A stretch of DNA of 64,000 bases, taken from contig JAIUOS010000004.1 of assembly GCA_020161755.1 (NCBI GenBank), forward strand, positions 124,001 to 188,000, in the 5' to 3' direction. The position numbers and the translations under genes were made by a program. Each line of letters starts with the position of its first letter. The stretch's first letter is position 1. Under the pieces are notes generated by a model. That model saw only the letters and a program-made list of their open reading frames with translations. It ran no database searches and was not told the DNA's origin. The DNA comes from Actinomycetota bacterium (GTDB lineage Bacteria > Actinomycetota > Actinomycetes > Propionibacteriales > Propionibacteriaceae). This document shows positions 8,863 through 22,423 of the stretch, piece by piece.

Positions 8863-9301
8863 CAGCGTCGTCGTCGTCGGTGTCCGCCTGGTCGTCGTCA
8901 GTGGTGTCTGCCAGCAGGGTGAAGTGGGTGGACCGGCCCGCGCGACGCCGTCGCAGCATCACCAGCAGGATGGCCAACAGCCCTAGCCAGACCAGGAATT
9001 GGCCGGAGTGGACGAAGCCGCGGGGGCCGAACGCGTACGCCCAGGCCATCATCACCAGCCCGAAGGCGACGCCGGCCGATCCGATGATCACCACCGCCCG
9101 GGACCGCGGCCCGAGCGGACGCCCGGCCGAGCGGTGCAGCAGCAGGATCCCGGCCCCGACCGACACCGACATCGGCAGGGAGGAGAGTTCGAGCAGCACG
9201 GTCTGGCCCGGGGTCGCCTCGGGCAACCCGATCAGCACCATGGCGACGCCGACCAGCACTCCGGCCAGGGCGACGGCGGAGAGGATCACTCGCATCGGCA
9301 C
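8834..9301 (-). CDS. Four-segment membrane protein of unknown function
   Basis: 155 residues from GTG 9299-9301. I prefer this start because a -10 box TATTGT lies seven bases before it; longer starts up to 9370 would need a TTG. Four hydrophobic segments are visible: ILSAVALAGVLVGVAMVLIG, a second around LSSLPMSVSVGAGILLL, a third VVIIGSAGVAFGLVMMAWAY, and a fourth FLVWLGLLAILLVML. A basic RRRRAGR stop-transfer stretch and a highly acidic tail rich in Asp (DDDQADTDDDDAAD) follow. No family is recognised. The gene ends within the promoter region of the PNP operon and diverges from lpdA. The acidic tail could bind cations, but nothing more can be said. Confidence 0.75.
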   Translation of the reverse strand: MPMRVILSAVALAGVLVGVAMVLIGLPEATPGQTVLLELSSLPMSVSVGAGILLLHRSAGRPLGPRSRAVVIIGSAGVAFGLVMMAWAYAFGPRGFVHSGQFLVWLGLLAILLVMLRRRRAGRSTHFTLLADTTDDDQADTDDDDAADRDQTPSL

Positions 9302-9308
9302 GAGCCCG

Positions 9309-9314
9309 ACAATA
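9309..9314 (-). promoter_or_regulatory. Leaderless -10 of the membrane protein gene
   Basis: Minus-strand TATTGT, seven bases before the GTG at 9301. It supports the shorter start. Confidence 0.45.
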
Positions 9315-9365
9315 CGGGGGTGGCTCCGCGCTCCGGGCGAGCGGCGCGGGCGGGTCGGCGCATGG

Positions 9366-9371
9366 GACAAT
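9366..9371 (+). promoter_or_regulatory. Leaderless -10 of lpdA
   Basis: GACAAT followed by seven bases and the GTG start at 9379. No ribosome site is present. Confidence 0.45.
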
Positions 9372-9378
9372 TCGTCTC

Positions 9379-10791
9379 GTGACGGACGTGGTGATCATCG
9401 GTGGCGGCCCCGGCGGCTACGAGGCGGCCCTGGTGGCGCGTCAGCTGGGCGGCCGGGTGACCCTGGTCGAACGCCGTGGGCTCGGCGGGTCGGCCGTGCT
9501 CACCGACGTGGTGCCGTCCAAGACCCTGATCGCCGCCGCCGAGGTGATGACCAAGATCCGCAGCGCCGAGGAACTCGGCCTGCACCTGGTGGACGACACC
9601 CGCCGGCTCGGCGCGGCCGTCGGCGTCGACCTGGGACGGGTGCACGCCCGGATCCGCGACCTGGCCAAGGCGCAGTCGGCCGACATCACCGAGCGGCTGC
9701 GCGGGGACGGCGTCCGCCTCATCAGCGGCACCGGACGGCTGGACGGCACCCAGCGGGTCATCGCCCAGACCGCGGACGGTGAGGAGGAACTGCCCGCCGA
9801 CATCGTGCTGGTGGCCACCGGTGCCCACCCCCGCGAACTGCCGACCGCGCTGCCCGACGGCGAGCGCATCTTCACCTGGGCCCAGATCTACGACCTCGAC
9901 CAGGTGCCCGAACACCTCGTCGTGGTGGGCTCCGGCGTCACCGGGGCGGAGTTCGCCAGCGCCTACACCGCGCTCGGTGTCCGGGTGACGCTGGTGTCGT
10001 CACGGCACCAGGTGCTCCCCGGCCAGGACGACGATGCGGCCCGGGTGATCCAGCAGGTGTTCGAGAACAGCGGCATGACCGTCCTCAACGGCGCCCGCGC
10101 CGTGGCCGCCGAGCGGCGCGGCGAGGAGGTCGTGGTGCGGCTGGCCGACGGCGGCGAGGTCGTCGGCTCACACTGCCTGATGGCGGTCGGCGCCGTCCCC
10201 AACACTGTGCACATCGGCCTGGAGGAGGCGGGGGTGCGGCTGTCCGCGTCCGGCCACATCGAGGTCGACCGGGTCTCGCGGACCAGCGCGCGCGGCGTGT
10301 ATGCAGCCGGCGACTGCACCGGCGTCAACGCGCTGGCCAGCGTGGCCGCGATGCAGGGCCGGATCGCGATGTGGCACTCCCTCGGCGACTCGGTGGGCCC
10401 ACTCGACCTGCGCACGGTGTCCGCGAACGTGTTCACCGCCCCGGAGATCGCGACGGTCGGGTGCAGCCAGTCCGACATCGACACCGGCGTGGTGCGCGGG
10501 CTGACCATGATGCTGCCGCTGCGCGGCAACGCCCGGGCGAAGATGCAGGCCCTCAACGACGGTTTCGTGAAGATCTTCTGCCTGCCCACGACCGGCATCG
10601 TGGTCGGCGGGGTGGTGGTGGCGCCCTCGGCATCGGAGCTGATCCACCCGCTGTCGATCGCGGTGCGCAGCAAGCTGACCGTCGACGAGCTCGCCGAAGC
10701 GTTCACGGTCTACCCGTCGCTGTCCGGCTCGCTCGCCGAGGCGGCGCGCCGGCTGCACGGGCACTCGGCCGAGCAGGTCATCACCTACTGA
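9379..10791 (+). CDS. lpdA: LpdA-type flavoprotein NAD(P)H:quinone reductase
   Basis: 470 residues, pyridine nucleotide-disulfide reductase fold. The FAD-binding GGGPGGYEAAL is at residues 8-18, a second dinucleotide motif VVGSGVTGAEFASAY is near residue 180, and the FAD motif RGVYAAGDCTGV is near 310. The redox-active CxxxxC of true lipoamide dehydrogenases is missing: that position reads GGSAVLTDVVPSK. The C-terminal HP...E dyad reads HPLSIAV. This matches M. tuberculosis LpdA (Rv3303c), which reduces quinones rather than lipoamide, so a role in redox and antioxidant defence is likely. It neighbours PNP and phosphohexomutase genes as in mycobacteria. Confidence 0.92.
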   Translation: MTDVVIIGGGPGGYEAALVARQLGGRVTLVERRGLGGSAVLTDVVPSKTLIAAAEVMTKIRSAEELGLHLVDDTRRLGAAVGVDLGRVHARIRDLAKAQSADITERLRGDGVRLISGTGRLDGTQRVIAQTADGEEELPADIVLVATGAHPRELPTALPDGERIFTWAQIYDLDQVPEHLVVVGSGVTGAEFASAYTALGVRVTLVSSRHQVLPGQDDDAARVIQQVFENSGMTVLNGARAVAAERRGEEVVVRLADGGEVVGSHCLMAVGAVPNTVHIGLEEAGVRLSASGHIEVDRVSRTSARGVYAAGDCTGVNALASVAAMQGRIAMWHSLGDSVGPLDLRTVSANVFTAPEIATVGCSQSDIDTGVVRGLTMMLPLRGNARAKMQALNDGFVKIFCLPTTGIVVGGVVVAPSASELIHPLSIAVRSKLTVDELAEAFTVYPSLSGSLAEAARRLHGHSAEQVITY

Positions 10792-10805
10792 GACCGAGCG
10801 CCCGC

Positions 10806-11048
10806 TCACCGGATGCTCCAGAACACCATCGAGGCCCGCTGCCGGGCACGGTCGCGGTCGGCCTCGGCCTGCTGCCGGGCGGCCTCGTAGGACGCGGGAC
10901 GCCGGGTGCGGATCAGGTGCTGTTCGTACGAGGCGTCGACACGGCGGATCAGCGCCAGCCCGGCCCAAAGGGCCATGCGGTCGAAGACGGTCAGCGGCCG
11001 TACATCGGGCGGGTGGGATTGACGATGGATTTCGGTAATTGTGGACAT
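10806..11048 (-). CDS. Small helical protein of unknown function (80 aa)
   Basis: Begins MSTITEIHRQSHPP, has one weakly hydrophobic helix (VFDRMALWAGLALI) and then a long amphipathic helix rich in Arg, Ala and Gln (YEAARQQAEADRDRARQRAS) that could form a coiled coil. It ends MVFWSIR. A GAGGG Shine-Dalgarno-like sequence lies upstream of the ATG at 11046-11048. The first codons are unusually AT-rich for this genome. The 5' leader holds a GC hairpin (11073-11095) and, further up, a tiny ORF with a perfect ribosome site, so its expression may be controlled through the leader. No family recognised. Confidence 0.65.
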   Translation of the reverse strand: MSTITEIHRQSHPPDVRPLTVFDRMALWAGLALIRRVDASYEQHLIRTRRPASYEAARQQAEADRDRARQRASMVFWSIR

Positions 11049-11072
11049 GGAAACACCCTCTGCTGGAAATGA

Positions 11073-11095
11073 GCGCGCAATTGAAATGGGCGCGC
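11073..11095 (-). promoter_or_regulatory. Leader hairpin upstream of the 80-residue protein gene
   Basis: gcgcgc arms (11073-11078 and 11090-11095) around an AT-rich 11-base loop, 25 bases before the start codon on the minus strand. It could be an attenuator or translation-control stem. A shorter palindrome, cctcatgagg, lies a little upstream. Confidence 0.4.
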
Positions 11096-11236
11096 GGGAA
11101 TTACCGTTGCCTCATGAGGGGCGCGGGTAGGTGGAACCGACCGCGTGGACGGGTCGGTCGGGTGCGGGTGCGAACCGGTGCCGGTCGACGCGCAGCGCCG
11201 AGCGGTGGCCCGCCTCAGCGGCGGACGCGGCGCGGG

Positions 11237-11323
11237 CTAGGCGTTCGGGCCGACAAGGGCGCCGACGGGGCCGGCGCAGGCACGAAGATCGACTTCGGCT
11301 CGCAGTGTGCTGATCGAGTACAT
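11237..11323 (-). CDS. Tiny ORF (28 aa), possible leader peptide
   Basis: ATG at 11321-11323, preceded at six bases by a perfect AAAGGAGG (11337-11330), the strongest ribosome site I saw in the window. The peptide starts MYSISTLRAEVDLRACAGP and ends VGPNA. It has no signal peptide and no run of one amino acid that would suggest classical attenuation. It lies 188 bases upstream of the 80-residue gene on the same strand, with a GC hairpin between. It may be a leader peptide, an independent small protein or a remnant. Confidence 0.5.
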   Translation of the reverse strand: MYSISTLRAEVDLRACAGPVGALVGPNA

Positions 11324-11420
11324 CGCCGGCCTCCTTTCCATGATTCGGCGTGGCTCCAGAACAATAAACGAAACGCGGACCGGGAGGCAACCAATTCCGG
11401 CGATACTACGTATTTGCCCG

Positions 11421-11433
11421 TATCATTTGCGTC
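11421..11433 (+). promoter_or_regulatory. Leaderless promoter of the UvrC/Cho-like gene
   Basis: TATCAT (11421-11426), then seven bases, then GTG at 11434, in an AT-rich divergent intergenic region (about 11340-11433). Confidence 0.55.
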
Positions 11434-12396
11434 GTGTCGGGAGTGGGGGTGGTGCGCAGCGCGGCGTCCGTGCTGCCCGCCGAGCCGGGCGTCTACCGGT
11501 TCCGCGACGGGGTCGGGCGGGTGCTCTACTTCGGCCGCGCCACCGAACTGCGGGCCCGGGTCCGCTCGTACGCCGGCGACCTGGCCGATCGTCCGCACCT
11601 GCGGCGGATGGTGCCACAGGTCGCCCGGGTCGAGGCCCTCGTGTGCTCCTCGGTGCCGGAGGCCGCCTGGCTGGAGCGCAACCTGCTGGAGCGCTCGCTG
11701 CCGCGCTGGAACCGCGTCCGTGGTGGCGCCGAGCTGGTCGGCTGGCTGGTGCTGGACGCCGACCCGGGCCGTCCCGGGCTGCAGCTCGCCGTCGAGACCG
11801 CGTCGCCGATCGCCTACGGGCCGTACCTCGGGGTGGATCGCCTCGCCCTCGCTCGCAGCGGGCTGCTGCGGGCCTGGCCGCTGCACCTGACCGGCACCCG
11901 GCTCGACGTCGCCGACCGTTCGCTGGCGGAGGCGCGCGGCGTGGGGCCGTCCGACCGGGACGCCCACGAGCGCTCGCTGCGGGCGGTGCTCGCCCGTGAC
12001 CCGGACGCGGTCCGCGCCCTGCGCGACCGGCTCGACGCCGCCAGCCGGGACGCGGTCGCGCGCCTGGCCTACGAGACCGCCCAGCAGATCCAGGCGGAGC
12101 TCGCCGCGATCGACTGGCTGGTGGCGCCGCAGCGGGTGACCGGCTGCGCGCCCGGCCTCGCGATCCACGGCTGGGCGGAGGGCATCTCGTTCACGTTGAG
12201 CGGCGCCGACGACCGGCTCGACCGCTGGGCGTCCGCACCTCTGGACGAGGCCGCCGGGCGTCGTGCGGCCGAACGGACGCCGCCGGAGTGGCGGGAGTTC
12301 GCCGCCCGCAACGCCGAGTTGGCCGCCTCGCTGGCTCTCGAGCGGACCAAAAGGGGACTGTCCCCTTTTGGTCCGGGCGTCACGCCGGGTCGGTGA
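11434..12396 (+). CDS. Cho/UvrC-like GIY-YIG nuclease (short form)
   Basis: 320 residues. The N-terminal GIY-YIG domain (residues about 15-95) reads [24 protein letters not shown], matching UvrC domain 1, with a conserved Glu in [17 protein letters not shown]. Residues about 195-240 resemble a UVR helical hairpin ([19 protein letters not shown]). The second nuclease (RNase H-like) and helix-hairpin-helix domains of full UvrC are absent, so it resembles E. coli Cho (295 aa), which makes the 3' incision during nucleotide excision repair. A role in DNA repair is likely but not certain. From about residue 304 the C-terminus (KRGLSPFGP) is encoded by a palindromic repeat, and the stop overlaps the convergent accA3 gene by 17 bases. 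Confidence 0.8.
   Translation: MSGVGVVRSAASVLPAEPGVYRFRDGVGRVLYFGRATELRARVRSYAGDLADRPHLRRMVPQVARVEALVCSSVPEAAWLERNLLERSLPRWNRVRGGAELVGWLVLDADPGRPGLQLAVETASPIAYGPYLGVDRLALARSGLLRAWPLHLTGTRLDVADRSLAEARGVGPSDRDAHERSLRAVLARDPDAVRALRDRLDAASRDAVARLAYETAQQIQAELAAIDWLVAPQRVTGCAPGLAIHGWAEGISFTLSGADDRLDRWASAPLDEAAGRRAAERTPPEWREFAARNAELAASLALERTKRGLSPFGPGVTPGR
12344..12374. repeat. GGGGACTGTCCCC palindrome, family B copy 1
   Basis: Perfect 31-bp inverted repeat: ggaccaaaaggggac-t-gtccccttttggtcc. It lies inside the 3' end of the UvrC-like gene, six bases before the stop of the convergent accA3. It shares its core with copies at 29420, 29464 and 63775 and more loosely with 48320 and 58853. Confidence 0.93.
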
Positions 12397-14143
12397 TCTC
12401 CAGCAGGACCTGGCCGGAGGTGACCGGGTCACCGACGGACGCGGTGAGGTTCGCCACGACACCGGAGCGGTGCGCGGTGATCGGCTGCTCCATCTTCATC
12501 GCCTCCAGCACCACCACCAGGTCGCCCTCGGTGACCTGGTCGCCGTCCACCACCGACACCTTGACGATCGTGCCCTGCATCGGGGCGGTCAGCTCGTTCG
12601 ACGACGGGGCCTTCGCCCTGGAGCCGCCGGTGCTGCGCCGCACCGGACGCTTGACCGCCGCCTGCCTGGCCACCGGAGCAGACAGGGACGCGGGCAGCCG
12701 CACCTCCAGCCGGCGTCCGTTCACCTCGACGACGTAGGTGGCGGTCTCGCCGGCCTCCGTCTCGCCCACGCTGCCGGTGTACGGCTCGAGCACGGTGTCG
12801 AACTCGGTCTCGATCCAGCGGGTGTGCACCCCGAAGTGCCCGTCGGCCGCGGTGTACGCGGGGTCGGTCAGCACCGCCTTGTGGAAGGGGATCACCGACG
12901 GCATCCCGTCCAGCACGGTCTCGGCCAGCGCGCGCCGCGAGCGGGCGATGGCCTGGGCCCGGTCGGCGCCGGTCACGATGATCTTGGCGACCAGCGAGTC
13001 GAACGAGCCGGGGACGGCCATGCCGGCCAGGTACCCGCTGTCGACCCGGACGCCCGGCCCGGTCGGCGGCTGCCACGCGGTCAGCGTCCCCGGCGCGGGC
13101 ATGAACGAGCGGCCCGGGTCCTCGGCGTTGATCCGGAACTCGATCGAGTGGCCGCGCGCGGGCGGGTCGTCGTAGCCGAGCGCCTCGCCGTCGGCGATCC
13201 GGAACATCTCGCGCACCAGGTCGAGGCCAGTCACCTCCTCCGACACCGGGTGCTCGACCTGGAGGCGGGTGTTCACCTCCAGGAAGCTGATCGTGCCGTC
13301 CTGGCCGACGAGGAACTCGCACGTCCCGGCGCCCACGTAGCCGGCCTCGCGCAGGATCGCCTTGCTGGACTCGTACAGCCGCGCCAACTGTGCGTCGGTG
13401 AGAAACGGCGCCGGCGCCTCCTCGACCAGCTTCTGGTGGCGGCGCTGCAGCGAGCAGTCGCGGGTGGAGACCACCACGACGTTGCCGTGGGCGTCGGCCA
13501 GGCACTGGGTCTCGACGTGCCGCGGACGGTCGAGGTAGCGCTCGACGAAGCATTCGCCGCGCCCGAACGCGGTGACCGCCTCGCGGGTGGCCGACTCGAA
13601 CAGGTCGGGCACCTCGGCCAGCGTCCGGGCCACCTTCAGGCCGCGGCCACCGCCGCCGAACGCGGCCTTGATCGCGATCGGCAGGCCGTGCTCCTTCGCG
13701 AAGGCCAGGACCTCGTCGGCGTCCGCCACCGGGTCGGCCGTGCCGGGCACCAGCGGCGCCCCCACCTTCGCGGCGATGTGGCGAGCCTGCACCTTGTCGC
13801 CGAGGGCCTCGATGGCGGCCGGCGGCGGCCCGATCCAGACCAGGCCGGCGTCGATCACGGCCTGGGCGAAGCCCGCGTTCTCGGCGAGGAACCCGTAGCC
13901 GGGGTGGACGGCGTCGGCGCCGGAGCGCTCGGCGATCGCCAGGATCTTCGCGACGTCCAGGTAGGTCTCGGCCGGGGTGAGCCCGTTGAGCGCGAAGGCC
14001 TCGTCGGCGAGCTTCACGAACAGCGAGTCGGCGTCCGGGTCGGCGTAGACGGCCACGCTGGCCAGCCCGGCGTCCCGCGCTGCCCGGAACACCCGGACGG
14101 CGATCTCGCCGCGATTCGCCACCAGGACCTTGGTGATCGGCAT
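12380..14143 (-). CDS. accA3: Acyl-CoA carboxylase alpha subunit (biotin carboxylase + biotin carrier)
   Basis: 587 residues. The biotin carboxylase domain (1-450) starts [21 protein letters not shown], with the ATP-grasp glycine loop [12 protein letters not shown] and the catalytic [14 protein letters not shown]. The C-terminal biotin carrier domain carries EAMKMEQ with the biotinylated lysine at residue 550. In actinomycetes AccA3 serves several carboxyltransferases (acetyl-, propionyl- and long-chain acyl-CoA); here accD5 and accE are at 30553-32363 and the biotin ligase at 32410. An SD-like AGGAGG precedes the ATG at 14141-14143. The upstream neighbour on the same strand is a giant fused carboxylase ending 62 bases away. 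Confidence 0.96.
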   Translation of the reverse strand: MPITKVLVANRGEIAVRVFRAARDAGLASVAVYADPDADSLFVKLADEAFALNGLTPAETYLDVAKILAIAERSGADAVHPGYGFLAENAGFAQAVIDAGLVWIGPPPAAIEALGDKVQARHIAAKVGAPLVPGTADPVADADEVLAFAKEHGLPIAIKAAFGGGGRGLKVARTLAEVPDLFESATREAVTAFGRGECFVERYLDRPRHVETQCLADAHGNVVVVSTRDCSLQRRHQKLVEEAPAPFLTDAQLARLYESSKAILREAGYVGAGTCEFLVGQDGTISFLEVNTRLQVEHPVSEEVTGLDLVREMFRIADGEALGYDDPPARGHSIEFRINAEDPGRSFMPAPGTLTAWQPPTGPGVRVDSGYLAGMAVPGSFDSLVAKIIVTGADRAQAIARSRRALAETVLDGMPSVIPFHKAVLTDPAYTAADGHFGVHTRWIETEFDTVLEPYTGSVGETEAGETATYVVEVNGRRLEVRLPASLSAPVARQAAVKRPVRRSTGGSRAKAPSSNELTAPMQGTIVKVSVVDGDQVTEGDLVVVLEAMKMEQPITAHRSGVVANLTASVGDPVTSGQVLLEITDPA

Positions 14144-14205
14144 GGACTCCTCCTGAGGGGCACTGGTCCGGAGTCTAGCCGCGGCGCCGGGGGTGGGTGG
14201 GTGAG

Positions 14206-19701
<5,496 letters not shown>

Positions 19702-19875
19702 GGGGCCTCCTGGCAGCAGTGGGTTCGACCCGTCGGCAGGGCCGCACAGAAATCTGCCATGTCGATACCCCCGAGGGCGAGCGGACACCGGCCTTCTTCA
19801 CCGATCCGGCCAAGTTCGCCCGCCCGGATGCCAGTTGTTGGCGCGATTGTTTGTGGGATTCCTACAAACGAGACG

Positions 19876-20619
19876 TCAGGCGAGCTCGAGGTGGACCGGG
19901 AGCTCGGGTTGGGCGGGCGCCTGGCGCGAGCCGACGACGTGCCCGGCCGCGACCAGGGCCCGACGGACGGCCTGGGCGCACTCCCGCTCGGCGACGCTGT
20001 GCCAGGGCAGCCGGATGCAGTCGTAGCCGCCGGAGGTCACCGCGTCCACCGCGCGCCGGGCGACCGTCTCGGGATCGGTCACGACGGCGCCGAGCGAGCC
20101 GTTGGCGTTGAGGAGCCGGTGCGGCTGGAACTCGCGGGCGACGGCCAGCCCGTTGCGCTCGGCGGTGTCCAGCAGGCGGGAGTCGGGCAGGCCGATGATC
20201 GTCAGGGACGGGTCGTAGTCGAGGACAGCGTTGACCAACGCCCACGCGTGGTTGCGGTCGGTGCGGGCGGCCTCGAACAGCGCACCGCTGGGCCTGACGC
20301 AGGTGACCCGCGCCTGTTCGGCGAGGGCGAGCCCGTCCAGCGCGCCGAGCTGGTAGATGATCGTGGCCGCGAGGTCGTCGGGGTCGTAGTCGATGTAGCG
20401 CTCGCCGCGTCCGACCCGGTCGGCGTAGCCCACGGCCGCACCGATCGCGAGCTTCCTGGTGACCGCCTCGCTGCACGCGCGCAGGATCGAGACCGGCTCG
20501 CCGGCGTGCATGCCGCACGGCACCAGGGCGGTGCTGATCAGGGGCCAGAGGGTGTCGTCCGCGGCCGTCGTGGCCTCGCCGAGACCATGCCCGACTTCGG
20601 CAGTCAGGTCGATCTCCAC
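19876..20619 (-). CDS. pxpA: LamB/YcsF family protein, 5-oxoprolinase subunit A-like
   Basis: 247 residues, TIM-barrel-like LamB/YcsF family. Visible landmarks: VEIDLTAEVGHGLGE (the family has DLNADLGEG), LISTALVPCGMHAGEP (metal-site CGFHAG region, here CGMHAG), AIGAAVGYADR, TCVRPSGALF (usually VKPHGALY), and a C-terminal ICVHGD-like region reduced to YDCIRLPW. In the canonical system PxpA works with PxpB and PxpC to hydrolyse 5-oxoproline, but no pxpB/pxpC is nearby and several conserved residues are changed. The function may therefore be different. The GTG at 20617-20619 is supported by TAGATT seven bases upstream. Confidence 0.75.
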   Translation of the reverse strand: MEIDLTAEVGHGLGEATTAADDTLWPLISTALVPCGMHAGEPVSILRACSEAVTRKLAIGAAVGYADRVGRGERYIDYDPDDLAATIIYQLGALDGLALAEQARVTCVRPSGALFEAARTDRNHAWALVNAVLDYDPSLTIIGLPDSRLLDTAERNGLAVAREFQPHRLLNANGSLGAVVTDPETVARRAVDAVTSGGYDCIRLPWHSVAERECAQAVRRALVAAGHVVGSRQAPAQPELPVHLELA

Positions 20620-20626
20620 GGGGCCG

Positions 20627-20632
20627 AATCTA
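20627..20632 (-). promoter_or_regulatory. Leaderless -10 of the pxpA-like gene
   Basis: Minus-strand TAGATT, seven bases before the GTG at 20619. Confidence 0.5.
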
Positions 20633-20713
20633 CCCCGCACGACGGACCCGTGGAACCGCGTTCCGTGGCGCGGATGACCTCGTACACCGGGCCGCGGTGT
20701 CATGCTGGGCTGC

Positions 20714-21712
20714 GTGAGCAGCTGCCGCAGTCGCGCCTGGCATGACGGAACCGTCGTGGCGACCGATTTCCCCCTCGCCGACCTCGACACCTGGCTGGCC
20801 GACCCCCGGGCGCTGGTCTGGCTCGACCTGCTGGCACCGGAGGAGGAGACCCTCCAGTCGCTCGCGGTCGAGCTGAAGCTGGACCCGCTCGCGGTGGAGG
20901 ACGCGGTCGAACCGCGCGAGCGTCCCAAGGCCACCTGGCACCCCAACCACCTGTTCCTGACCTGCTACTCGACGCAGATCATCCCGCTCGAGGGCGACGG
21001 GGTGGAGTTCCGGATCGGACGGATCTCGGCGTTCGTGCTGCACAACGCGCTGATCACCGTCCGGCCCGACGACCGGGTGGACATCGACGCGATCCTGCGG
21101 CGCTGGAGCGAGGACGGGCTGCTCACCCACGGCGTCGGCGCGTTGGTGCACGGCATGCTCGACGAGCTCGTCGACGGCCACTTCGCCACGATCGAGACCA
21201 TGGACGACCAGCTCGAACAGCTGGAGGACCTGCTGTTCGACCCGCAGGTGAAGGCGCGGGTGATCCAGCAGAAGGTGTTCGGGCTGCGCAAGGCCCTGGT
21301 GCAACTGCGCCGGGTGGTGCTGCCGATGCGCGAGGTGGTGACCTCGGTGATGCGCTTCCGCGCCCAGGACGGCGACGACCGGTCGGTCTCCCGGGAACTG
21401 GACGGCAACTTCAACGACCTCTACGACCACGTGATCCGGGCGTCGGAGTGGACCGAGAGCCTGCGCGACCTGGTCAGCAGCGTGTTCGAGACCAACCTGT
21501 CGCTGCAGGACTCCCGGCTCAACGAGGTGATGAAGAAGCTGGCGTCCTGGGCGGCGATCATCGCCGTGCCCACGGCGGTCACCGGCTGGTTCGGCCAGAA
21601 CCTGCCCTACCCGGGGTTCTCCAACGAGTTCGGGCTGCTCCAGAGCGTGCTGCTGATCCTGGTCGGCACGATCGGGCTGTACATCCTGTTCCGCAAGGTC
21701 GACTGGATCTGA
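20714..21712 (+). CDS. corA: CorA-family divalent cation transporter, GQN variant
   Basis: About 332 residues from GTG 20714; an ATG at 20702 would add four residues. The long N-terminal cytoplasmic domain (LADLDTWLAD; VWLDLLAPEEETL; LAVEDAVEPRERPK) and the coiled stalk helix (IETMDDQLEQLEDLLFD) are typical of CorA. Two transmembrane helices close the protein: WAAIIAVPTAVTGWFG and LLQSVLLILVGTIGLYILF. The selectivity-loop motif is GQN (WFGQNLPYPGF) instead of the canonical GMN, so the transported ion may not be Mg2+ alone. CATGCT seven bases before the GTG suits a weak leaderless promoter. Confidence 0.88.
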   Translation: MSSCRSRAWHDGTVVATDFPLADLDTWLADPRALVWLDLLAPEEETLQSLAVELKLDPLAVEDAVEPRERPKATWHPNHLFLTCYSTQIIPLEGDGVEFRIGRISAFVLHNALITVRPDDRVDIDAILRRWSEDGLLTHGVGALVHGMLDELVDGHFATIETMDDQLEQLEDLLFDPQVKARVIQQKVFGLRKALVQLRRVVLPMREVVTSVMRFRAQDGDDRSVSRELDGNFNDLYDHVIRASEWTESLRDLVSSVFETNLSLQDSRLNEVMKKLASWAAIIAVPTAVTGWFGQNLPYPGFSNEFGLLQSVLLILVGTIGLYILFRKVDWI

Positions 21713-21757
21713 CCGCTCCCTGACCGAACACCGTGCCGGACGTGGGACGGCGCGCCG

Positions 21758-21763
21758 TAGCAT
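21758..21763 (+). promoter_or_regulatory. Leaderless -10 of the LysE-type exporter gene
   Basis: TAGCAT followed by seven bases and GTG at 21771. Confidence 0.5.
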
Positions 21764-21770
21764 TTCGGTC

Positions 21771-22400
21771 GTGACGCTCACCCAGTCCCTGATCGGCTTC
21801 GGCCTGCTGGCCCTCGTCGTCACGATCACGCCGGGGTTGGACACCGTGCTGGTGCTGCGCCAGGCCCTGCGCGGACGCCGGGTGGTCGCCTTCGCGTCCG
21901 CCACCGGCATCTGCCTGGGCACGCTCGTGTGGGGTGTGGCCGCGGCGACCGGTCTGGGTGCCCTGTTCGTGGCGTCCGAGATCGCCCGCACCGTGCTGCG
22001 GTGGGCGGGCGTGGCCTTCCTGGTGTACCTCGCGTTCGGCTACCTGCGGGCGGCCTTCCGCGGCGACAGCCACCTCGAGCAGGCCGCGACCGCCACCCCG
22101 GACACCGCGCGGGAGGCGCTGGTGAAGGGGTTGCTGACGAACCTCCTCAACCCGAAGGTCGCGGTGTTCTACGTGACCGTCCTGCCGTTGTTCCTGCCGG
22201 CGGGCTACGCGCCGGCGCTGGTCGGCGCCGCCCTGGCCGGCATCCACGCCGTCCTCGGAATCGTCTGGTTCACGGTGATCGTCCTCACCGCGCACGCGGT
22301 GCGGGGGTTCCTCACCACCCGCCGCGGCGCCAGGGTGATCGACGGCACCGCCGGGGTGGCGATGCTCGGCTTCGGCGTGGTGCTCGGGCTCGAGCACTGA
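21771..22400 (+). CDS. LysE/RhtB family amino acid exporter
   Basis: 209 residues with about six hydrophobic segments. The family signature near the N-terminus is ALVVTITPGLDTVLVLRQAL (residues about 14-33), with G(K)GLLTNLLNPKVAVFYVTVLP in the middle and GTAGVAMLGFGVVLGL at the end. Members export amino acids or related small molecules across the inner membrane by an H+ antiport mechanism; the substrate is not predictable here. It stands alone between corA and a convergent acyltransferase gene. The GTG start is preceded by a -10-like hexamer and no Shine-Dalgarno. Confidence 0.9.
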   Translation: MTLTQSLIGFGLLALVVTITPGLDTVLVLRQALRGRRVVAFASATGICLGTLVWGVAAATGLGALFVASEIARTVLRWAGVAFLVYLAFGYLRAAFRGDSHLEQAATATPDTAREALVKGLLTNLLNPKVAVFYVTVLPLFLPAGYAPALVGAALAGIHAVLGIVWFTVIVLTAHAVRGFLTTRRGARVIDGTAGVAMLGFGVVLGLEH

Positions 22401-22423
22401 CGCCGGACCGACCGCGGACGGGT

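Noticed and set aside
9379-10791. Lipoamide dehydrogenase of the pyruvate dehydrogenase complex
   Set aside because: The redox CxxxxC pair is missing (GGSAVLTDVVPSK), as in quinone-reducing LpdA.
19702-19875. Small coding gene between the giant carboxylase and the pxpA-like gene
   Set aside because: Open frames here lack a ribosome site and domain. The only structure is a short tttgt...acaaa inverted repeat, too weak to call.
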